Source of the DNA: Reichenbachiella faecimaris
Lineage (GTDB): Bacteria > Bacteroidota > Bacteroidia > Cytophagales > Cyclobacteriaceae
DNA length: 64,000 nt
Direction: 5' to 3'
NCBI RefSeq assembly: GCF_900176375.1
Contig: NZ_FWYF01000001.1
Coordinates: 744,001 to 808,000 of the forward strand
This document shows, one piece after another, positions 1 through 10,494 of this stretch; positions within the stretch are counted from its first letter, which is position 1, and every line of letters begins with the position of its first letter. A program made the translations under genes and the position numbers. The notes beneath the pieces are model-generated. The model had not been told where the DNA came from. It saw only the letters and a program-made list of their open reading frames with translations, and did not search any database.

Positions 1-3000
1 GGTTAGGATTATTTTGCCCGAGATATCGAGTATTGCTAGCTCCAGACATACCATCAACCCCTTCTGGCATTATACCCCATTGAGTATCATTGTCACCCCC
101 CGTTGCTTGCCCATTACTCGCTAGCAGTCCAGACTTAGCTGCTCTTCTACCTGCACTTGCATATGCAGACATCTCACTGATAAACCCTGAATAAGCCAAG
201 ACTGGGCCTGATGACCATTCAGTGCTATTCCAAGAATTATGTAAGTCGTTATAATTTGATCCAAAGCTATATGCCAGCCTACTTCCTCCTTCACTATTAG
301 CAAATAATAAGCCTCTCCCTCTAGTGGAAGAATGCCAGTATCCTCCATTGTTGGCTAAGGCTGCACTTGCAAAAGCAGATTGTTCTCCTGCCAATGCCTC
401 ACTTTCTTCTTTAGCTCTTCTTCTTGCCTGTATTTCTGCCATAGTACCCCCATGCCCAAATCCAAAAGCACTGCCTGAGTTATACGAATCTCCATAACCT
501 GCTGCGATACCTCCCCAGAAGTCCCAGCCGCCCATGCCATTATTGGCCAGTCCGCCTCCATAGCTGCTTCCACTGCTTCCATCAAGGCTTTCCAGTAATT
601 CACCCTTATCCATCTGCTTCGGTATATCCCCCATAGGATCATTGTAGTTGATAGGATTGTTGAAGGCATACTGATAAGGGGTCATAGAGGTAAAGCTGCT
701 GGCCATGATATCTATGCCCGTGAACCTGCCCAGGGCTGCGTCGTAGTTTCGGTAGAAGGTCTCGTAGTTGTTTGTGGTTCTGTTCAACTCACTGCCTGCG
801 TTGTACAATCTGTTGTTTATGGTATTTAGATCTTGCTCGTAGCTGCCTGCTGTCTGCAAGCCAAACGGATAATAATCATTGGCCTGTACGATGGGCCCAT
901 GCACCTGCTCTACTGTAAAATCATCGAAAAATACGTCCACGCCTGTTTCACTTTCATTGGATAAGTAAATATAGACATATCCCATTTCTTCTATGGCTAT
1001 TGTATGGCTCAATGCTTCGTGTGGGGTGTCTGTGCCTGTTTCTTGGGCTGCGCTCGATATCTGCTCGAACCCTGTCTTTGCACTGATCAACTGAAAGTCT
1101 TTGTCGAACACCATATAGTTCAGATAGGCCTTTGGCACCTCTTGATCTACGCCTGAGCGTGTAAAATCAATAAATGGGGCAGTACTGCCCATTCCCCCCA
1201 GTTCATTGGCAATCAAAGCTGAGCCATTGGCGATATTGCCTGCTACTGTATTGAGCAATTGCGTCCACCCTGAGGACTGTGCCTGATCGTAGTACTTGGC
1301 AAATACTTCCATCTTGACCGTATCGCCTGGCATTACCTTCAATTGTCTGGCAAAGATCAAGGTATCCCCTCCTGATAGCATCATGGAATTGCGCGTCGTA
1401 TCTGTCTGGCTGTTGGTGTGATCAAACAAGTCTGCATTGACTACAGCCACTTTTTCATAATTGAAGAAGATACCAGCTTCCACCTCGGCCTGACTGCTTT
1501 CCATCGTCGCCTGGGTCACTGTACTTTTCTGATCTGTGGTCAGCAGCATGCGCACGTTGCCCAGCTGATCAGTCAGATGGTACTGATGCTCCCATTGGTC
1601 AGATTCCTCTGGGTGGTAGAGGATGCGTCCTTCGCCATGCTGGATAGCTTGCAGCTGATTGTCTTGATATAGGAAATTGCCTAAGTAATCATTTACTTTC
1701 TGCACCACTCCTTCTGTATCTGTGGCCTGCTGCCTGATTTTTGCCCCACTGGCCGTATAGGTGTTGGTCACTGTCCTGCCATCTGCAAACTGGATGAAAA
1801 CGGGCTTGTTCTGATAGTTGTAGGCGATACTGTCGATCCCTTTGTTCAGGTCGCTGGCCATGTTGCCATTGGCATCGTAGGTATATTCGTCTGTTTCATT
1901 GGCCAAATCGTTAAAACCTGCCTCATGGCCTGCTGCGTCTGTCACGGCTTGCATCTGATTGCCCTGGTAGGTATAGCTCAGCTGGTCTATGGAGGTCATG
2001 GTGCCGTCCAGCCCATTTCTGTTCAGTGTGGTGATGTTGCCATTCAGATCGTAATCTGTCGTAGTGCTGTAGAAGTTTTGCTGGATGGCGTTGCTGCCCC
2101 AGTCTACTCCTTTCATCTTATAGTCGGCCGCTGTCAGTCTATTGGCCTTGTCATAGGTGTAATCGTACATGCTCGCGCCTTCGTCTCCCATTTTGTTCCA
2201 GCGGACGGCAGCTATGTTGCCGTCGTAAAGCTTATTTGAAGCTTCGTTTTCTGTATAGAAAAATTCCATCCCAAAGTAATCGGGCTGTGCTTCGGTTTCC
2301 TGTCCGTTGAGCGTGTGGTCATTGATGCCAGTGAGCCAGCCCCTGATGTTGTAGCTCATATCCATGGACTGCAAGTAGCCCCCTTCGTCTACCTGATGGA
2401 GGTTTTTCTCGATCAACTGGCCCAGCTCGTTGTACCTGAGCGAGGCTACTTCTATTTCAGGCTCTTCATCCACCTGCATATAGGATTTCAGCAACCTTCC
2501 TACGTGGTCATAGGTATTGCGCTGATGGACGGTATGCTGCTCACTGCCGTTATCGTGTACGGTTTTTGAGTGGGTCACGCGCCCCACAAAATCATAGACC
2601 ATCGTGGTCACGTCTGTACCTCCCAGGTGGTTGTCGCTCTGGGTTTGGACCGTCCGCCCTTTTTTGTCATAAAAGGCCACGCTGGTGAGCCATTGTGCGG
2701 TGCCTAGCACTTTGGTTTTCGAGCCTGTAGGCCATCCCCTCACACGGTCAAAGGGTACTGGCCCTGGGCTTAAACCTGACGGGGCATAGCCATGATCCTC
2801 TGTGCCGTCCCTGTCGAAATCGTAGCTGTCGTAGTACCTCACGGACAGCACTTCGGTACCTGAGGTAGGAAAGGCCTGGTTGCTATAGCCATGATCGGTA
2901 CTGTTTTCTTTCACTTCGTAGTGACTGTCTGCATGACTGTCTACCTGGGATTGCATATCGGCCCTGCTCTTGTCATTGGTGTACAGCCCGGTCATTACCA

Positions 3001-6000
3001 CGCGGTGGCGCTGGTCGTATTTTACGTACTTCCACTGATCGGTCTCCCGGAGCAGGCCGTCTTGCGAGAGTACCAGACGGTCCATGGTATCGTAGATGTA
3101 GTATTCAGGGGCTTTGCCCGGTATTTTCTTTTCGACCAAACGACCCTGGCCGTCATAGGTATAGCCATAGGCCAAGGTGCCCAAGATATCCGCTGTAAAA
3201 GCATAGGCCCCACTGGCCGGTACTCCGTTCATGGCTTTGGGCGACAGGACGGTTTTGGTCCTTCCCAGTTCATCAAAGACGTAGCCTTTGGTGAGCCATT
3301 GGTCGGCTGCATGCTCTCTCTGGGTTTGTACTGTTTTTCCAAACTTGTCGGAATAGGTCCTGGAGCGATTGCCGTTTTCGTCAGTGGCTTCAGTGACCCA
3401 AAGTGAATGGGCAGGGTAAAAACCATCAGAAGACGCATCTGGATTCCACTGTCGGACTTCGTCTTCTTCGTTGGTCCTATAGGCATAGCGTACGGTATGT
3501 CCACCATCCAACTGCCAGGCTTCCCCTACTGCGCCTTGCTGCAGTACCCTGCCGAGCGGGGAGGCTTCGAGCTCTACTTCGGCCGTGGCTTTGCCCGAAT
3601 GGGCCATGTTTGCCCCACCGCTCTGATAGTAATCTTTCTGGTCTTCGATCAATTCAGAGATATCAATCTGACTGCCCGTGGCATCGTCCTTTACGAATGG
3701 CATAAAGCCCGTCTGTATGGTACTGTTGGGGTCGTACGCCCCAAAAGCCACCACATCTTTCTTCGCCGACGTGCTGTTGATGGCCACGGTTTTCAATGTC
3801 CTGCCCAATCCGTCTACATAGGCCACTTGGGTGAGTGCACCTTCTCCCGAGGCAGGGACCATAGACGGGTTGTGCTCTTCTACGAGCAACCGGGTGCTTT
3901 GGACCTGGCGATAGTTGGTTTGTGCCGGGGCCGAACGGTCTACTGTGATTTCCTTGTACTTATACTGTATCCCAAAGTCTTCAATATCCACTTTGGCCCT
4001 AAACCAAGTGTCTTCCAACAGGGTAAACCTGTAAGCACTGAAATGTGCTTCTTCGCCAACCCCACTGTTGAAGTCGGGATCCAGCAATTGATAGGTACTG
4101 CCTCCATCAAAACTGACTTCCCAGTTTATGATAGCGCCTTCATGGCCAGATAGGTCTAAAGTCACTTCTTCGCCATAAGCTGCTTGTGAAGGGCCTGTAA
4201 GTAGGCCACTGCTGCGCACTTCTATTTCCAATGGACTGGATATTCTTGTCAAACAGTTCACATCTGTGACCCTGGCCTGAAACTGGGTGGTAGTGGAGAC
4301 AGTGTAATCATAACTGCCGGTGTTTTCTCCAGGGATCAGGGCATAGTTGGCCCCTTCATCTGTAGATGCCCACCATTCTGTATCGCCATTGGTGACTGTA
4401 GCTGATAAAGTGCCCGAACCACCATTGAGGACCAAGGGGTCTCCACTGTCTTGTGTGATGGTGCCTTCGGTTTTTGATTCATTTTTATAAATGGTGACAG
4501 AATTAGATGGCTGAGGGTCTCCGCAGCCATTGTCAAAAATGGCTCTAAATATTTCGCCACCCTCAAGGTTTGAAACCAAAAATTGGTCACCCCCAAGCTT
4601 TGGTATAACTTTTGAAGTTGCCGTATAACCAGATCCTTCAATATATTCCTGCCATTCGACTAAATCCTGTGTATCTCCGTCAATTTCTAAACCAGAGAAA
4701 TGGCTTGAACAATCATTCTCAGATGATATAATAAGAGGTTTGGCTACGGTCAGGGGAGTTACAGTAAGTATGGCATAGCTAGAAGTACTTTCACCAGCGT
4801 CACAAGGGTCGGCAAAAATGGCCCTTAACCGAGTAGTCTTTTGAATATTTGAATATGGATGTGTTGTTGTGACATTTTCTATATTGGTAGTGATTCCCCA
4901 GGAAGTCCCATTATATTCACTCATTTCCCATCTCAACACCCTTCCACTTGAATTTATTAAGGTTACTTCACCATCTGACCCTTGACACACCGTACCACCA
5001 CCAGTCATGGTTCCTAATGAAACAGGAGAATCGGTTACTACAGTTATCGAAGTTGAGTATTTTACTGCACATGCTGGACTTTGCACTTGTGCCATATATT
5101 CAGTGGCATTTACCTGATTAGCCCGTAGATCATACTTTGCGTCAGTTAATGAAATGGTTTCCCAACGCTTTAATTCGCTATCAATATTTCGCTTTTCCCA
5201 TTTGTTTACATACCCAATATGCCCACTGAGCTCTAAAGGTACTAGAGCACCCAAACAAACATTGATCTCGGAACTGCCATTGACGGTAACCTCACCACCA
5301 ACCGAAGCCGGACTGATAATTACAGTTGTGCTAGATGAATACGCTGCTGGACAATCATTATTCTTCACCTGTGCTCGATACTCATATGCACCTACTGTTG
5401 AGTGATTATAACCTTGTGAGGCACTTGCATTATTTAGTTTCTCCCAGGGATCACCATTAGTTCTTTTCTCCCATTTCAGAATGGATCCCCTATGACCAGA
5501 TAGGGTAATAGTTCCACTTTTACTTTCGCAGAACGTTCCGCCAACACTTGTAGCACCTCCTTTAGAAGAAGGTTTGATTCTCACCCAAACAGAATTTGAT
5601 GTGGTTACATTACAACTTGTAGCTTTCACCCTGTATTCTGTATTAAAGCTTACAGACCCAGTCCAGTAGGTACTTCCTCCGGTTTGAACTGTAATCCAAT
5701 TAGAAGTCTCCTCAGGCCTTTTTTGCCACTCTATTGTCCCTGAGGCTCCACTTATAGAAAGTGTTGCCTTTGCATTACCACATACGGACACACCGCCTGA
5801 TAATGTTCCTCCATTCGAGGAGTTAACCGTAATTGATTTATTAAGAGTAATATTACTCTTACCTCCTCCACTGCGTAATGCCGATATATTGTTGGAGCTA
5901 TTCTGAGCATTCTTAAGAGAAACATTGCTTTTTTCCTTATTGTTTTCGGTCATGCTGGTATCATCCATGATATACCCTTCTGTTGAAATAGACCTAAGTG

Positions 6001-6259
6001 CAGGAGTTTGCTGACCAAAATAGCTTACAGATAAAACTTTATTACCCGTGCTCGTCCATTTAATCACTACAGAAGTGCTTGTACTTGAACCAATAATAGT
6101 TCCACCAGTAACAGACCAATTGATAAATGCTCCCTCACTTATACTATAGGTATACTCTCCATTTAAGCATACGCTAGATGGCCCACTGATAGACTGTGCA
6201 TTAGAGTTGATTATATTAATAAAAACAAAAAGAAATAATACGGCAAATACTTTTTTCAT
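1..6259 (-). CDS. Secreted Ig-like/DUF6443/RHS-repeat protein, 3' end outside the window
   Basis: The frame is open from ATG at 6259 to base 1, giving 2086 codons without a stop. I checked the frame at five well-separated places and it is the same throughout. A Sec signal peptide (MKKVFAVLFLFVFINIINSNAQ) is followed by about seven Ig-like domains with a recurring SGHxGxxxxWEKR motif (residues ~25-780). DUF6443 follows (VAYVDGLGR near 814), then YD/RHS repeats to ~1790 (for example TDYDLNGN) and the RHS-associated core at ~1797-1878, with DYYPFGLQ and ALGRFTGID. After the core comes a Gly/Ser/Asn-rich variable tail cut off by the window edge. RHS proteins form shells that carry a C-terminal effector, so a toxin tip is possible but not visible here. 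It lies 14 bases downstream of its SpvB-like partner and is probably cotranscribed with it. The RHS part is much richer in G+C than its flanks. Confidence 0.93.
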   Translation of the reverse strand, partial: MKKVFAVLFLFVFINIINSNAQSISGPSSVCLNGEYTYSISEGAFINWSVTGGTIIGSSTSTSVVIKWTSTGNKVLSVSYFGQQTPALRSISTEGYIMDDTSMTENNKEKSNVSLKNAQNSSNNISALRSGGGKSNITLNKSITVNSSNGGTLSGGVSVCGNAKATLSISGASGTIEWQKRPEETSNWITVQTGGSTYWTGSVSFNTEYRVKATSCNVTTSNSVWVRIKPSSKGGATSVGGTFCESKSGTITLSGHRGSILKWEKRTNGDPWEKLNNASASQGYNHSTVGAYEYRAQVKNNDCPAAYSSSTTVIISPASVGGEVTVNGSSEINVCLGALVPLELSGHIGYVNKWEKRNIDSELKRWETISLTDAKYDLRANQVNATEYMAQVQSPACAVKYSTSITVVTDSPVSLGTMTGGGTVCQGSDGEVTLINSSGRVLRWEMSEYNGTSWGITTNIENVTTTHPYSNIQKTTRLRAIFADPCDAGESTSSYAILTVTPLTVAKPLIISSENDCSSHFSGLEIDGDTQDLVEWQEYIEGSGYTATSKVIPKLGGDQFLVSNLEGGEIFRAIFDNGCGDPQPSNSVTIYKNESKTEGTITQDSGDPLVLNGGSGTLSATVTNGDTEWWASTDEGANYALIPGENTGSYDYTVSTTTQFQARVTDVNCLTRISSPLEIEVRSSGLLTGPSQAAYGEEVTLDLSGHEGAIINWEVSFDGGSTYQLLDPDFNSGVGEEAHFSAYRFTLLEDTWFRAKVDIEDFGIQYKYKEITVDRSAPAQTNYRQVQSTRLLVEEHNPSMVPASGEGALTQVAYVDGLGRTLKTVAINSTSAKKDVVAFGAYDPNSTIQTGFMPFVKDDATGSQIDISELIEDQKDYYQSGGANMAHSGKATAEVELEASPLGRVLQQGAVGEAWQLDGGHTVRYAYRTNEEDEVRQWNPDASSDGFYPAHSLWVTEATDENGNRSRTYSDKFGKTVQTQREHAADQWLTKGYVFDELGRTKTVLSPKAMNGVPASGAYAFTADILGTLAYGYTYDGQGRLVEKKIPGKAPEYYIYDTMDRLVLSQDGLLRETDQWKYVKYDQRHRVVMTGLYTNDKSRADMQSQVDSHADSHYEVKENSTDHGYSNQAFPTSGTEVLSVRYYDSYDFDRDGTEDHGYAPSGLSPGPVPFDRVRGWPTGSKTKVLGTAQWLTSVAFYDKKGRTVQTQSDNHLGGTDVTTMVYDFVGRVTHSKTVHDNGSEQHTVHQRNTYDHVGRLLKSYMQVDEEPEIEVASLRYNELGQLIEKNLHQVDEGGYLQSMDMSYNIRGWLTGINDHTLNGQETEAQPDYFGMEFFYTENEASNKLYDGNIAAVRWNKMGDEGASMYDYTYDKANRLTAADYKMKGVDWGSNAIQQNFYSTTTDYDLNGNITTLNRNGLDGTMTSIDQLSYTYQGNQMQAVTDAAGHEAGFNDLANETDEYTYDANGNMASDLNKGIDSIAYNYQNKPVFIQFADGRTVTNTYTASGAKIRQQATDTEGVVQKVNDYLGNFLYQDNQLQAIQHGEGRILYHPEESDQWEHQYHLTDQLGNVRMLLTTDQKSTVTQATMESSQAEVEAGIFFNYEKVAVVNADLFDHTNSQTDTTRNSMMLSGGDTLIFARQLKVMPGDTVKMEVFAKYYDQAQSSGWTQLLNTVAGNIANGSALIANELGGMGSTAPFIDFTRSGVDQEVPKAYLNYMVFDKDFQLISAKTGFEQISSAAQETGTDTPHEALSHTIAIEEMGYVYIYLSNESETGVDVFFDDFTVEQVHGPIVQANDYYPFGLQTAGSYEQDLNTINNRLYNAGSELNRTTNNYETFYRNYDAALGRFTGIDIMASSFTSMTPYQYAFNNPINYNDPMGDIPKQMDKGELLESLDGSSGSSYGGGLANNGMGGWDFWGGIAAGYGDSYNSGSAFGFGHGGTMAEIQARRRAKEESEALAGEQSAFASAALANNGGYWHSSTRGRGLLFANSEGGSRLAYSFGSNYNDLHNSWNSTEWSSGPVLAYSGFISEMSAYASAGRRAAKSGLLASNGQATGGDNDTQWGIMPEGVDGMSGASNTRYLGQNNPN

Positions 6260-6273
6260 CGCTATAGACATTA

Positions 6274-9200
6274 TTAATATTGATCAAGGGGTAAATCAGA
6301 GCAAAGACCGTTTTTCACTACTTTTACTGATTTAACATCAGAGATTAGAATTGAACTACCGAAGTATATGATGCATTTTATATTGTAACTGGAATTTTCC
6401 AGCCAGTCCAATGTAGACTGATTACCAACCACCTCCCAATTATCAGGGCTATCTTCAAATGATCTTTGCCAACTATATGATATGGTAGATTCATCATAAC
6501 TGTCAATTGATTTGATTGAAAATTTGGTACGGAAATCATGTGAGTACCCAGTACAATAACCTTCTGCGAAAGTTTCCACAGCAGCCAAAGAACAAAGGTC
6601 AACTGTTTTTGAACCCTCTGCACAAAGTTTAACCCCTGATTCAATTTGAACAAAAACCGTTTGAGATGAAATTACACTGCTGGTCACATCCCCTACTCTA
6701 AGTTTTACAGAATAGTAACCTTCTTCTGCATAAAGATGACCAATTGTTTTTTGCCCAGGGATCATCTGCACCCAGTCTGTGCCATCACCAAAATCCCAAA
6801 AGAATTCATCATCAGCTACCAATTCAGGATGTCTAAGCTCAAAAACCACCATATTCAATCGATTAAGTCCCCTGTACACAAAATCATAATGCAAGGGCAC
6901 TTCCACTTCTACATCTGAATATTCGTTTTTGCTCAATATGTTCCTGTCATTGTCGAGTACCAGTGTGTTTCGCAGCTGATCGTCATATTCGAAATAGGCA
7001 CTTGTTTTTCCTGCCGCCGACTCTGACAACAGCTCTCCTTTCTCCCCAAAGCTCCTGTAAGTGATACTGGCCTCTGATGGATACAATAAAACATCATCAA
7101 TAAATACTTCTGAATCACTGGTTATTTTGATTACAAAATCAGCAGGCAAGGTGCTAGCGTCAATTTCTTTTTCATGATAAGTCCATCCCAACGGACTTTC
7201 AATATCTATGTATCCGTTTCCAAACGAAGAGGTACCATCTACATTGGTAATATCATAAGTCACTTGTGCTTCACCTATTGAAGAGATCCACAAAGACAAA
7301 ACAAAAGATTCCGTATGATCAGCTTTTATCATATTTCCAGACAGGAAATCCATCAGTCCTTCTAGCTTGACAAACCGCTTCCCAGTTCTTGCCAATCCAC
7401 TCATTAGTGTAGCCTGATCAATTTGAAAGCCATATTCAGTCCCTTCCTCGAACCCGTCATATAGAAAGTGATCTGCGGCCCCATTCTGTATATTGGCGAT
7501 GACCTTCCTACTTTGGTCTCCCCAATGCAATCCACTTGTCATCTGACTTTTTTCATTGACACTGGTCAATATTTTATGGTTAGAATCATATCCCAAATTT
7601 TGCTGAACCAATTCATAATCAACGTCCTGTTCAAATCCCCCATCACTGACAGTAGATGGTGAAAAACTGGAAGCAACTTTGGTTGTGCCTAAAGCATATT
7701 GCTTATGTGGGTTGATTACCCCGTTGCCGAAATCCTTAAAAGTGGTCAGAGATGCAGAAATCAATTTTTCACTATTGTCTGGATGTTTAACTGTACTATG
7801 GTACTCTACCGCTCTACCCGTTTGATGCAAACTTTGTAATATTTCAAGTGCCTCTGAAGCTGCATCCTGCGGACTGCTAATAGCGTAATCAGCCACGTAT
7901 TTTTTATAACTCCGAACTATTGATCCATCGCTATTGATTGTCAGGCTAGTATTTTTCCTGCCGTGCGTCCCATCGTAAGAGCTGATAGTTTCGGTTACTA
8001 TTTTTTTGTCTGAATCGTTGGGATCAAATAGCGTCTGTTTTACTCGTTGGATTGAGTTTCTTACCTCAGTGAACAACATGTATTTTGCATACACATAAAA
8101 ATTGAGTGTTAAATGAGCATGGGGGGGTACACCAATACTTGGCAAATAAGTGGGGATTGCTTCCGCTACAAATCCAAATACTGCCGTGCCGCTTTCTGGT
8201 TGAACCCTGGTATAGGTGTACTCCAACTGCGAAAGTTTCTTTCCATTTTCGTGGTATATTTCCACGGAACTGAGCAAACCTCTTTGAAAATGGTAATTGG
8301 GATTACTGGGAAAGGGATAGACATTATAGCCTGTGGAAAACCTGCCAACCTGGTAATCCTTCCCACCAGTGCATTCTCCTGCCAGATGCGCCTGTGTGGC
8401 CTGCCAGTCCCCACCATTGGCAGATTGCTCATCTATGGTAGCCGTTACGTCAAAATTATAAACCGTCCTCCCCTTACCTGGATTGGATACCGCCACCCTT
8501 TCATAGTATACCCTGGACTGGCCAGATGACATATCAAAATTGGTCCGAACGGATAGCATCTCAGCTTTTTGCTGATCAGTGAAGCCACTGCCAATATCTT
8601 CATAGGACAGGGCCGGGATCGTATCGGCCATACCTCCATATCCAATCTTGGGATCAACAGAGTATGTTCGATAAGTGGCCCCAAAGGCAAAAGCAGGTCT
8701 TTCAATCAATTTTCCTACACCATGTGTCGGAGAAATCTTTTGATAGTCATAATCGGTAATTATATTATTTTTATTGCTTACCCCATCATGGACGATGGTC
8801 TGTTTCAATCTGATCCCTGGGCCATAATAGCTGCTTTGTGCTACTGGATCGTGGTAAGTATTGGCTTCATAAAACAGACGAGTATTCCCGCCTGTAGGGT
8901 AGGTGACCTTGCTCAAGCTCCCATAGTGCAAACCATCAGGATCAACAGATCTGTCAAATTCCGTCACCTCAACCTCTGTGCCTTTATTGGGGTGGCTGGC
9001 TGGCAGGGGTTCATAACGGTACTGATTGGCTTGATCCAGTGCCGGATTGTAGTATAAGGAGGGAATCATTTCTCTTACTATCACTACCTCTGTGGGTTTG
9101 GCCGGATGAGAATCTGAAAAAGCTTCTTCTGAATAAACAGCTTCTTCTAAAAACTCTGATTCGGGATAGTAGTACAAACGACCAGAGACGGTCGAGCTAT

Positions 9201-10494
9201 TGTTTTTCTTATAATATCCATAAATATCCACCCATGTAGATGCATGAGAGGGCAATTTGCTGTACAGGTCATATACCCCATGGTAATCAAAACTATAACC
9301 CTGGTATACCTTGTCCCCATATCTGGGTAGCACAGATTTTAGAAAGGTTCTCTTTTCGTACTCTTTTGTCTTGACAGAAAGCTCTTGCCCTTCAAAAAAA
9401 CTTGGATATACATCCGCATAATTCAATTCATAGGCAGACAACAATTGCCCATAACGGTACATCTCTACTTTTACCAGCCTATTTTCCGATATCTCATCAT
9501 TTCTGGTGCTAAACAGAAATTCTACTTTTTCTCCTTCACTGCTCGAAATGGACTTTAAGGTATTGATGGTGTTGGGAATGGAAACAATCCCAAAATATCC
9601 TACGGAACTTCCCTTAAACCTATAGTTTTTGGCCAAACCCTCTTGATAAGAACGCTGCAACAATTGAGTAAAACCTGAATCAATGGCTCTCCCAACTGTG
9701 CTATAATCAAAAGCCACATGCTGACCATTTGGGTATATGATTTTACTTAGGTTCCACGTAGTGTTGGACCTGCTCAAATACCTATGGGTTTGCATATTCT
9801 TAAAATAAGCGGCATTCTTTTCAAAATCGACATATCTGGTGGATTGATCCACCACATCGAATTCGTAAACTACTCCCATCTCGTCTGTCAGGGTAAACGA
9901 CTCAATATCCTCGACAATTTTTAAGGAAATGAGCAAATCCTGATAGCCCCCAATCTGAACGGCAGAAACTGTCCCTCCCTGAAGTAAATTACCATCTACG
10001 ACCAACACAAAACTTCCTGACACAAACGGTGTATTGATACGGAAAATATCTGGCTCAGTGTCTGGTAAAGTATACAGGCTTTCTACTTGGGTGTGCTCAT
10101 CTTGAGATTCGGAAGCCTCACAATCGTCGCCCGAAGGAAGGGTGAAATTGTCTATTTGCTCTTTGGCACCATTATATATCCAACCCAAACCAAGCGCGTC
10201 ATCTGGCAGTCCCTTAACTTCACGAGAAATCTGCCCTCCAGCCCTAAGCTGCCAGCCGAGGCCTACAGGCCCTGCAACCTGACGCACCTGGATCCCACTG
10301 GCCGAATAAGTAAGGCTTACCGGGACACTGCCCACTTCATACAATGGAATTGAAATATTCGCTGTGCCCGTTACATGATTAAAACCAATGCCTTGACCTC
10401 GGATTTGAAAAGACACTAACGAAATGAGTGCTGCACAGAAGAAAACAAACCATGTTCCTCTTCCCTTGCAAGGAATTACTAAAGAAAACGCCAA
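6274..10494 (-). CDS. Giant secreted SpvB-like protein with PKD domain (1406 aa)
   Basis: The N-terminus has a signal-peptide-like hydrophobic stretch (residues ~15-32). Residues ~38-105 resemble the start of SpvB and TcB-type toxin subunits: GTANISIPLYEVGSVPVSLT, then GPVGLGWQLRAGGQISR. The middle is a long region of YD-like and beta-rich repeats. A PKD domain lies near residue 1231 (FWDFGDGTDW, then HLYAEEGYYSVKLRV). No type IX secretion C-terminal domain is obvious. The start shown is TTG at 10494; an in-frame TGA lies about ten codons upstream and no ATG is available, so either TTG is used or the 5' end is damaged. It is the first gene of an apparent two-gene operon with the RHS protein. 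I infer that the pair makes a split, SpvB-plus-RHS surface structure; the function is unproven. Confidence 0.9.
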   Translation of the reverse strand: MAFSLVIPCKGRGTWFVFFCAALISLVSFQIRGQGIGFNHVTGTANISIPLYEVGSVPVSLTYSASGIQVRQVAGPVGLGWQLRAGGQISREVKGLPDDALGLGWIYNGAKEQIDNFTLPSGDDCEASESQDEHTQVESLYTLPDTEPDIFRINTPFVSGSFVLVVDGNLLQGGTVSAVQIGGYQDLLISLKIVEDIESFTLTDEMGVVYEFDVVDQSTRYVDFEKNAAYFKNMQTHRYLSRSNTTWNLSKIIYPNGQHVAFDYSTVGRAIDSGFTQLLQRSYQEGLAKNYRFKGSSVGYFGIVSIPNTINTLKSISSSEGEKVEFLFSTRNDEISENRLVKVEMYRYGQLLSAYELNYADVYPSFFEGQELSVKTKEYEKRTFLKSVLPRYGDKVYQGYSFDYHGVYDLYSKLPSHASTWVDIYGYYKKNNSSTVSGRLYYYPESEFLEEAVYSEEAFSDSHPAKPTEVVIVREMIPSLYYNPALDQANQYRYEPLPASHPNKGTEVEVTEFDRSVDPDGLHYGSLSKVTYPTGGNTRLFYEANTYHDPVAQSSYYGPGIRLKQTIVHDGVSNKNNIITDYDYQKISPTHGVGKLIERPAFAFGATYRTYSVDPKIGYGGMADTIPALSYEDIGSGFTDQQKAEMLSVRTNFDMSSGQSRVYYERVAVSNPGKGRTVYNFDVTATIDEQSANGGDWQATQAHLAGECTGGKDYQVGRFSTGYNVYPFPSNPNYHFQRGLLSSVEIYHENGKKLSQLEYTYTRVQPESGTAVFGFVAEAIPTYLPSIGVPPHAHLTLNFYVYAKYMLFTEVRNSIQRVKQTLFDPNDSDKKIVTETISSYDGTHGRKNTSLTINSDGSIVRSYKKYVADYAISSPQDAASEALEILQSLHQTGRAVEYHSTVKHPDNSEKLISASLTTFKDFGNGVINPHKQYALGTTKVASSFSPSTVSDGGFEQDVDYELVQQNLGYDSNHKILTSVNEKSQMTSGLHWGDQSRKVIANIQNGAADHFLYDGFEEGTEYGFQIDQATLMSGLARTGKRFVKLEGLMDFLSGNMIKADHTESFVLSLWISSIGEAQVTYDITNVDGTSSFGNGYIDIESPLGWTYHEKEIDASTLPADFVIKITSDSEVFIDDVLLYPSEASITYRSFGEKGELLSESAAGKTSAYFEYDDQLRNTLVLDNDRNILSKNEYSDVEVEVPLHYDFVYRGLNRLNMVVFELRHPELVADDEFFWDFGDGTDWVQMIPGQKTIGHLYAEEGYYSVKLRVGDVTSSVISSQTVFVQIESGVKLCAEGSKTVDLCSLAAVETFAEGYCTGYSHDFRTKFSIKSIDSYDESTISYSWQRSFEDSPDNWEVVGNQSTLDWLENSSYNIKCIIYFGSSILISDVKSVKVVKNGLCSDLPLDQY

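Noticed and set aside
2891-3406. 171-residue plus-strand open frame
   Set aside because: Antisense to the RHS repeats; GC-rich DNA makes long spurious frames.
3407-4153. 248-residue plus-strand open frame
   Set aside because: It is the antisense of the RHS/DUF6443 coding sequence, which has a convincing continuous frame on the minus strand with recognisable domains.
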